Shown here: positions 22,238-26,464 of the stretch, one piece after another | Layout of the letters: each line of letters starts with the position of its first letter | Numbering within the stretch: position 1 is the stretch's first letter | Origin: RGIG3009 sp045648765 | Lineage (GTDB): Bacteria; Bacillota; Clostridia; Oscillospirales; Acutalibacteraceae | Length of the DNA: 26,464 nucleotides | NCBI GenBank assembly: GCA_045648765.1 | Contig: JAZROQ010000021.1 | Location: 1 to 26,464, forward strand | Reading direction: 5' to 3' | Translations under genes and position numbers: made by a program | The notes under the pieces: model-generated | What the model was told of the DNA's origin: nothing | Seen by the model: the letters and a program-made list of their open reading frames with translations, nothing else | Database searches by the model: none

Positions 22238-23102
22238 AATGTTGTGTGTGATAAAACGCTTCTGTCAAAGCGGCAAACTGTTCTAAAGATAATTCCTCTG
22301 CGCGAGCGGTGGGGGAAAGGTTGGAGGTTTCTAACACTTGCCGCACAACGTCTTTTGAAAAACCGGCGTTGCACAAAGAGTTGGCAAGTGTTTTTCGTCG
22401 TTGCTGAAATGCCGCGTGAACCAAACGGAAAAACAACGCTTCATCCACAATTTTGCAAGGCGGTGTTTTGCGCAGCTGCAATCGAATCACACTGCTGTCA
22501 ACGTTGGGTGCGGGCATAAAACTGCCGCGAGAAACCGAAAACAAAATTTCCGGTGTGGCAAAATAAGATACGGCCAACGAAATGGCACCGCATTCTCGTG
22601 TGCCGGGCACCGCGCACAAGCGTTGAGCGGCTTCCTTTTGAACCAACACGGTAATGCTTTCGAACGGCAAACGGCTTTCGAGCAAATGCATCAAAATAGG
22701 TGAGGTAATGTAATACGGCAAGTTAGCACAAACCACAATCGGTAATCCTTTAGCGTGGGTATCCAAAATTTCTGCCAAATCGAGTTTAAGAGCATCGCCC
22801 GAGATAACGGTGACGTTTTTGAACTCTGCCAGTGTTTCTTGCAAAATAGGGAGAAGGCGGGTATCCAGTTCAATGCTGATAACGCGGGTGGCAACCTGCG
22901 CTAATTCTTTGGTCAGCACACCAAGTCCCGGTCCGATTTCCAAAACGGCAAATTCGCCCGAAAGGTCGGGATGACAGTTTTGAGCCATGCGCGGACAAAC
23001 CGAAGGATTAATCAAAAAATTTTGTCCCAAAGCTTTGGAAAACGAAAAACCATGGCGGGATAAAATTTCCCGAACAGTGCGAATGTCGGTTAACGTCGGC
23101 AC
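22236..23102 (-). CDS. rsmA: 16S rRNA dimethyladenosine transferase RsmA (KsgA)
   Basis: Dimethylates A1518 and A1519 in helix 45 of 16S rRNA using SAM, a late checkpoint in 30S assembly. The 288 residues show the family start HGFSFSKALGQNFL (18-30), SAM motif I EIGPGLG (55-61), E79, GDAL (102-105), and the catalytic NLPYYI (127-132). FMPAPNVDSSV and the AFQQRRKTLANS C-terminal domain are also present. GTG start with GGGAGGGG upstream. It is the only gene of the right arm read against the rest, lying between jag and mnmG where mnmE usually is. Confidence 0.97.
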   Translation of the reverse strand: MPTLTDIRTVREILSRHGFSFSKALGQNFLINPSVCPRMAQNCHPDLSGEFAVLEIGPGLGVLTKELAQVATRVISIELDTRLLPILQETLAEFKNVTVISGDALKLDLAEILDTHAKGLPIVVCANLPYYITSPILMHLLESRLPFESITVLVQKEAAQRLCAVPGTRECGAISLAVSYFATPEILFSVSRGSFMPAPNVDSSVIRLQLRKTPPCKIVDEALFFRLVHAAFQQRRKTLANSLCNAGFSKDVVRQVLETSNLSPTARAEELSLEQFAALTEAFYHTQH

Positions 23103-23140
23103 ACAAACCCCTCCCTTTTAAAAGTATGATAACAAGCATT

Positions 23141-23169
23141 ATCCTACCATATTTTTGCAAACTATGCAA
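23141..23169 (-). promoter_or_regulatory. Promoter of rsmA
   Basis: On the minus strand, TTGCAT (23164-23169), a 17-bp spacer and TAGGAT (23141-23146) with an upstream TGG. It lies about 40 bp before the GTG start. Both hexamers are 4/6 matches, so the call is moderate. Confidence 0.5.
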
Positions 23170-23363
23170 CAAAAAGACACCGGTTTCGTAAAAAAGAAAA
23201 AGATTTACATTTTGTGGAAATATATGTGTAAACTGTGGATGAAACGACAAAAAAGGGCAAAGTTTTTTCATTATTAAAAAAGTTTTCCACAAAACTTTTA
23301 ACTTTTCAACAGGAAAACACGGTGGAAAGATTGGGGAAAAGGTAGAATCCTTTTGAAAAACGG

Positions 23364-23392
23364 TTGCGTATTATGCAAAACCGCAGTATAAT
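23364..23392 (+). promoter_or_regulatory. Promoter of mnmG-rsmG
   Basis: TTGCGT (23364-23369), a 17-bp spacer and a perfect TATAAT (23387-23392). The -35 is weak (3/6). Transcription would start near 23399, only a few bases before the leader stem-loop. Confidence 0.6.
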
Positions 23393-23405
23393 AAAAAAAA
23401 CAACA

Positions 23406-23463
23406 TAGCCAAAGCATAAAATTCGCCTCTCAAAATCAGGTTCGGATTTAAATGCTTTGGCTA
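23406..23463 (+). repeat. Long stem-loop in the mnmG 5' leader
   Basis: Arms TAGCCAAAGCAT (23406-23417) and ATGCTTTGGCTA (23452-23463) are perfect 12-bp inverted repeats. The bases between them can extend the helix with small bulges (ATTCG with CGGAT, CCT with AGG). The right arm ends 2 bp before the mnmG ribosome site GGGAG (23466-23470), and no T-run follows, so it is not a terminator. Confidence 0.8.
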
Positions 23464-23478
23464 GCGGGAGCAAACAGC

Positions 23479-25356
23479 ATGAAATTCAAAGCAGGACAAT
23501 TTGATGTGGCTGTTATCGGTGCCGGACATGCCGGTATCGAGGCGGCGTTGGCGGCGGCACGGCTTGGTTGTCGGACCGCTATTTTTACCATGAATTTGGA
23601 CGCCATCGGGAATATGCCGTGCAACCCTTCCATTGGCGGAACCGCCAAAGGGCATTTGGTGCGCGAAATCGATGCCTTGGGGGGCGAAATGGGAAAAGCC
23701 GCAGACGCCACATTCTTGCAATCGCGAATGCTAAATCGCGGTAAAGGTCCTGCGGTACATTCTTTACGTGCGCAAATCGACCGTCGCCAATACGGCGCGT
23801 ATATGAAAAACGTGTTGGAGATGACCAAAGGGCTACAAATCAAACAAGCAGAGGTTACCGCACTGGACCGCACCGAAAATAACGAATGGTTGCTCACCAC
23901 AAAATTGGAAGAAGAATATGTTGCCAAAACCGTTATTTTGGCAACCGGAACCTTTTTGCGCGGGAAATTGTTTATCGGTGACGTTTCGTACGATGGCGGA
24001 CCCGATGGATTGTTTCCCGCTGCCACACTGACGGATTCGTTGGTAGCGCTCGGATTATCGTTGCGCCGTTTTAAAACAGGAACACCCGCGCGCGTGTTAC
24101 GTTCGAGCATTGATTTTTCCAAAATGGAAGTGCAACCGGGGGATGAACCGGTGGTACCGTTTTCGTTTGAAACGGGCGGCATTTTGGAAAACCAAGTGGA
24201 TTGCCACATCACGTGGACAACCGCCCAAACCAAACAAGTAATATTGGAAAACCTGCACCGTTCCCCGCTGTATGGCGGAAAAATCCACGGTGTCGGTCCG
24301 CGGTATTGTCCCAGCATCGAAGATAAAATCGTTCGCTTTGCCGACAAAGAACGGCACCAAGTATTCATTGAACCTTGCGGTTTACACACACAAGAAATGT
24401 ATTTGCAAGGGTTGTCCTCTTCTTTGCCGGTAGATGTGCAACTAAAACTGTTGCATACCATTCCCGGTTTGGAAAACGTGGAAGTTATGCGCCCTGCCTA
24501 TGCCATTGAATACGATTGTTGCGATCCGTTGCAATTGGCACCCACGTTGGAATGCAAAGAATTTGAAGGTTTGTACGGCGCGGGGCAGTTCAACGGCAGT
24601 TCCGGTTATGAAGAAGCCGCTGCCCAAGGTTTGGTGGCAGGGGTAAATGCCGCGCTTAAAATAAAAGGTGAAGAACCACTCATTTTAGACCGCGCGTCGA
24701 GTTATATCGGCACGTTGATTGACGATTTGGTAACCAAAGGTTGTGCCGATCCGTATCGCATGATGACTTCGCGTTCGGAATACCGTTTGGTGCTGCGGCA
24801 AGACAACGCCGACGAACGCCTGACACCGTTTGGAAGAAAAGTCGGCTTGGTAGATGACGGTCGCTGGGAGCGTTTTTGCCGTCGTCAAGAGCAAAAAGCG
24901 GCAGAACGCAAACGGTTGCAAGAAACCATCTTATCTCCCACCGAAGAACTAAACGAAGTGTTAAAAAGCTGCGGTACCACGCCGGTGGTTTCGGGTATTC
25001 GTTTGGAAGAATTGTTGCGCCGCCCGCAACTTAACTACGAAAACTTAACCAGTGTAGATACGGCCCGTCCCGAATTGGATGCGCTGGTGCGCGAACAAGT
25101 GGAAGTAGAAATCAAATACGAGGGGTACATCCGTCGTCAACAAGCGGCTATTGACGAACAACGGCGTTTGGAAAACCGTTTGTTGCCGGAAGATACCGAT
25201 TACGAAGCCATTGTCGGATTACGCAAAGAAGCACAAGAAAAACTGGGTAAAATCCGTCCGCGCAGCATTGGTCAAGCTTCGCGTATCAGTGGTGTCAGTC
25301 CCGCCGACGTATCGGTGTTGTTGGTGTGGTTGTCGGCCGGGGGAGGTAACGTATGA
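23479..25356 (+). CDS. mnmG: tRNA uridine-5-carboxymethylaminomethyl modification enzyme MnmG (GidA)
   Basis: FAD-dependent partner of MnmE in wobble-uridine modification. The 625 residues start at ATG 23479, where GGGAG lies 8 bases upstream and the protein begins MKFKAGQFDVAVIGAGHAG. An upstream in-frame ATG at 23452 is inside the leader stem-loop and lacks a ribosome site. Seen are the dinucleotide fold GAGHAGIE (14-21), the GidA signature GNMPCNPSIGGTAKGHLVREIDALGG, and GPRYCPSIEDKI. The C-terminal region has LTSVD, then IKYEGYIRRQ and SRISGVSPADVSVLL. Its stop overlaps the start of rsmG. Confidence 0.97.
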   Translation: MKFKAGQFDVAVIGAGHAGIEAALAAARLGCRTAIFTMNLDAIGNMPCNPSIGGTAKGHLVREIDALGGEMGKAADATFLQSRMLNRGKGPAVHSLRAQIDRRQYGAYMKNVLEMTKGLQIKQAEVTALDRTENNEWLLTTKLEEEYVAKTVILATGTFLRGKLFIGDVSYDGGPDGLFPAATLTDSLVALGLSLRRFKTGTPARVLRSSIDFSKMEVQPGDEPVVPFSFETGGILENQVDCHITWTTAQTKQVILENLHRSPLYGGKIHGVGPRYCPSIEDKIVRFADKERHQVFIEPCGLHTQEMYLQGLSSSLPVDVQLKLLHTIPGLENVEVMRPAYAIEYDCCDPLQLAPTLECKEFEGLYGAGQFNGSSGYEEAAAQGLVAGVNAALKIKGEEPLILDRASSYIGTLIDDLVTKGCADPYRMMTSRSEYRLVLRQDNADERLTPFGRKVGLVDDGRWERFCRRQEQKAAERKRLQETILSPTEELNEVLKSCGTTPVVSGIRLEELLRRPQLNYENLTSVDTARPELDALVREQVEVEIKYEGYIRRQQAAIDEQRRLENRLLPEDTDYEAIVGLRKEAQEKLGKIRPRSIGQASRISGVSPADVSVLLVWLSAGGGNV

Positions 25357-26078
25357 TTGATAAACAACAACTGAAAAAATACGCTGCCGAATACGGAGTA
25401 ACGGTGGATGATATCGCCGCCGAACAACTGGATTGCTATGCGCGGTTGTTGGTGGAATGGAACGAAAAAATGAACCTGTCCGTCATTACCGAACCCGAAC
25501 AAATTGTGGTTAAACATTTTGTGGATAGTTTAACGGCAGCACCGCTGTTGCCTCAAAAAGATGCGGTGACGTTAATCGACGTGGGAACCGGTGCGGGATT
25601 TCCTGCGATACCGCTTGCCATTGTTTGCAAAAACTTGCAGGTAACATTACTCGATAGTCTTAACAAACGGTTGCTGTTTTTGCAAGAAGTTTGTCGCGAA
25701 TTGGGACTTTCGGCACAAACTGTTCACGCTCGCGCCGAAGAGGGCGGAAAAGACCCCGCCTTGCGTGAAAAGTTCGATGTGGTAACTGCGCGCGCGGTGG
25801 CAGCGTTGCCGACGCTTTCGGAATATTGCTTGCCGTTTTGCAAAGTAGGCGGTGTGTTCCTTGCCATGAAAGGTCCCGAAAGCGATGCCGAATTTGAAGC
25901 GGCAAAAACCGCTGTTTCGGTTTTGGGCGCCAAAGAAAAAGCGGTACATTCTTTGTGGTTGCCCTGTGTGGACGGCGAAAAACAAGAACGGCGCATTTTT
26001 ATTTTTGAAAAAGTAAAACCAACGCCCGCAAAATACCCGCGCCCAACTGCAAAAATAAAAAAAGAAGCGTTGAGGTAA
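25353..26078 (+). CDS. rsmG: 16S rRNA (guanine527-N7)-methyltransferase RsmG (GidB)
   Basis: SAM-dependent methyltransferase for G527 of 16S rRNA; loss gives low-level streptomycin resistance in several bacteria. The 241 residues show WNEKMNLS (36-43), the SAM motif IDVGTGAGFPAIPLAI (75-90), LDSLNKRLLFL (100-110), and FDVVTARAVAAL. The end KYPRPTAKIKKEAL is family-typical. It overlaps mnmG by 4 bases (ATGA), the standard mnmG-rsmG arrangement. noc or parA, which often follow, are not here; a UPF0291 gene comes next. Confidence 0.97.
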   Translation: MIDKQQLKKYAAEYGVTVDDIAAEQLDCYARLLVEWNEKMNLSVITEPEQIVVKHFVDSLTAAPLLPQKDAVTLIDVGTGAGFPAIPLAIVCKNLQVTLLDSLNKRLLFLQEVCRELGLSAQTVHARAEEGGKDPALREKFDVVTARAVAALPTLSEYCLPFCKVGGVFLAMKGPESDAEFEAAKTAVSVLGAKEKAVHSLWLPCVDGEKQERRIFIFEKVKPTPAKYPRPTAKIKKEALR

Positions 26079-26084
26079 CAACCG

Positions 26085-26306
26085 ATGAAACAAGAAAAAA
26101 TTGACCGCATCAGCGAACTGACGCGCCTTTCCCGCGAAAGGGAATTAACGCCCGAAGAACAAAAAGAACGCCAAGCGTTGCGGGAAGAATATTTGCAAGC
26201 CATCCGCGGGAACATGCAAAGCATACTAAACAACACAACCGTCAAACGGCCCGATGGCAGTGTGGTATCGCTTAAAGACCAAGCCAAGAAAAGACCGACG
26301 CATTAA
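26085..26306 (+). CDS. UPF0291 (DUF896, YnzC-like) protein
   Basis: A 73-residue soluble, helical protein. The start KIDRISELTRLSRERELTPEEQKERQALREEYLQAIRGNMQS is the DUF896 pattern: two helices joined by the LTPEE turn. The short C-terminal VKRPDGSVV is also typical. In B. subtilis, YneB/YnzC neighbours are SOS-linked, but the function of the family is unknown. It lies 6 bp after rsmG and is probably the last gene of the mnmG operon. Confidence 0.88.
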   Translation: MKQEKIDRISELTRLSRERELTPEEQKERQALREEYLQAIRGNMQSILNNTTVKRPDGSVVSLKDQAKKRPTH

Positions 26307-26336
26307 AAAACGCCCGACAGAACAAACTGTTCTGTC
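26304..26336 (-). terminator. Terminator for a leftward gene entering from the right edge
   Basis: Stem GACAGAACA (26316-26324) / TGTTCTGTC (26328-26336) with a 3-base loop. On the minus strand the helix is followed by CGGGCG and then six T (26305-26310). On the plus strand no T-run follows, so it serves leftward transcripts better than the mnmG operon. Confidence 0.6.
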
Positions 26337-26351
26337 CCCATAAGCAATCAA

Positions 26352-26464
26352 TTATTTCTGATTCCTCTCATAAGATGTCAGTTTATAAGATAATCGCATC
26401 AAACTGTCTGATAAATGAACATTTTCGACCATAACGTTCTTTGGTACATATAGATTCAGATCCA
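26352..26464 (-). CDS. Probable C-terminal end of an unidentified protein (partial)
   Basis: On the minus strand a frame is open from the window edge for 36 codons and ends in TAA at 26352-26354. Its visible residues begin DLNLYVPKNVMVENVHL and end LTSYERNQK. I do not recognise the family. Support for a real gene comes from the terminator-like hairpin just downstream in the right direction. Against it, 36 open codons can occur by chance, and nothing upstream can be seen. Confidence 0.4.
   Translation of the reverse strand, partial: DLNLYVPKNVMVENVHLSDSLMRLSYKLTSYERNQK

Larger units (their letters stand above)
23103..23478. other. Divergent rsmA-mnmG intergenic region with DnaA-box-like sites
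   Basis: No gene is seen in these 376 bp. It holds the leftward rsmA promoter, then an A+T-rich stretch with three DnaA-box-like sites: TGTGGAAAT (23213-23221, 7/9), TGTGGATGA (23234-23242, 8/9) and TTTTCCACA (23283-23291, 8/9). The rightward mnmG promoter and a large leader stem-loop follow. These boxes match the consensus better than those between dnaA and dnaN. Confidence 0.65.

Noticed and set aside
23406..23463. The mnmG leader inverted repeat as a miniature transposable element
   Set aside because: There is no target-site duplication at its ends (CAACA versus GCGGG), no second copy in the window, and it is too short. An RNA stem-loop is simpler.
23452..23478. Upstream in-frame ATG start for mnmG
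   Set aside because: It sits inside the right arm of the leader hairpin, has no ribosome site, and adds nine residues absent from the family start.
23448..24461. A 337-codon minus-strand frame opposite mnmG
   Set aside because: It is antisense to the conserved MnmG coding sequence, its product is rich in Ser/Cys/Pro with no recognisable domain, and there is no ribosome site.
1..26464. tRNA or rRNA genes, CRISPR arrays, insertion sequences, prophage genes, known riboswitches
   Set aside because: None recognised by eye. Almost all the sequence is accounted for by core genes, and no regular spaced repeats or transposase-like frames were seen.

Overview
This window looks like the replication-origin region of a low-to-moderate G+C Firmicute of class Clostridia, most likely Oscillospirales-like. 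That placement rests on gene content and order and is an inference, not a phylogeny. It carries the conserved block dnaA-dnaN-S4-recF-remB-gyrB-gyrA running leftward, and rpmH-rnpA-yidD-yidC-jag running rightward. All coordinates and motif positions were counted by hand from the sequence.

Left part (1-6645, mostly minus strand). The first 39 bases are the start of a parA/soj gene read leftward. Two tandem parS sites (159-174 and 186-201) lie between it and a glycolytic operon pgk-tpiA-gpmI. Next is a pair formed by a family-4 uracil-DNA glycosylase and a DacF-like D,D-carboxypeptidase homologue. The latter has lost residues in all three penicillin-binding motifs. A lone rightward pduL phosphotransacylase follows.

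Origin-proximal minus-strand block (6646-19039). In order of transcription it reads dnaA, dnaN, S4-domain protein, recF, remB, gyrB, two related membrane proteins, gyrA and mnmE. The two membrane proteins are unusual: each appears to be a doubled unit of two membrane helices plus a YcxB-like domain, and they sit between gyrB and gyrA. The dnaA-dnaN gap is the best origin candidate. It has DnaA-box variants, three short direct repeats, and a DnaA-trio-like tract beside an A+T-rich stretch, in the same order as described for Bacillus subtilis.

Right part (19040-26464, mostly plus strand). An A+T-rich divergent region separates dnaA from rpmH. The chain rpmH-rnpA-yidD-yidC-jag follows. Then comes rsmA on the opposite strand, and mnmG-rsmG-UPF0291 behind a leader with a long stem-loop. 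A probable partial minus-strand gene enters from the right edge. Relative to the usual jag-mnmE-mnmG-rsmG-parA order, mnmE and parA lie on the other side of the origin but still point away from it. This suggests exchange between the two arms near the origin.

Most of the window is ordinary core machinery. The points most worth attention are the tandem YcxB-like pair inside the gyrase operon, the degenerate carboxypeptidase, the parS and origin architecture, the mnmG leader hairpin, and a second cluster of DnaA-box-like sites upstream of mnmG.
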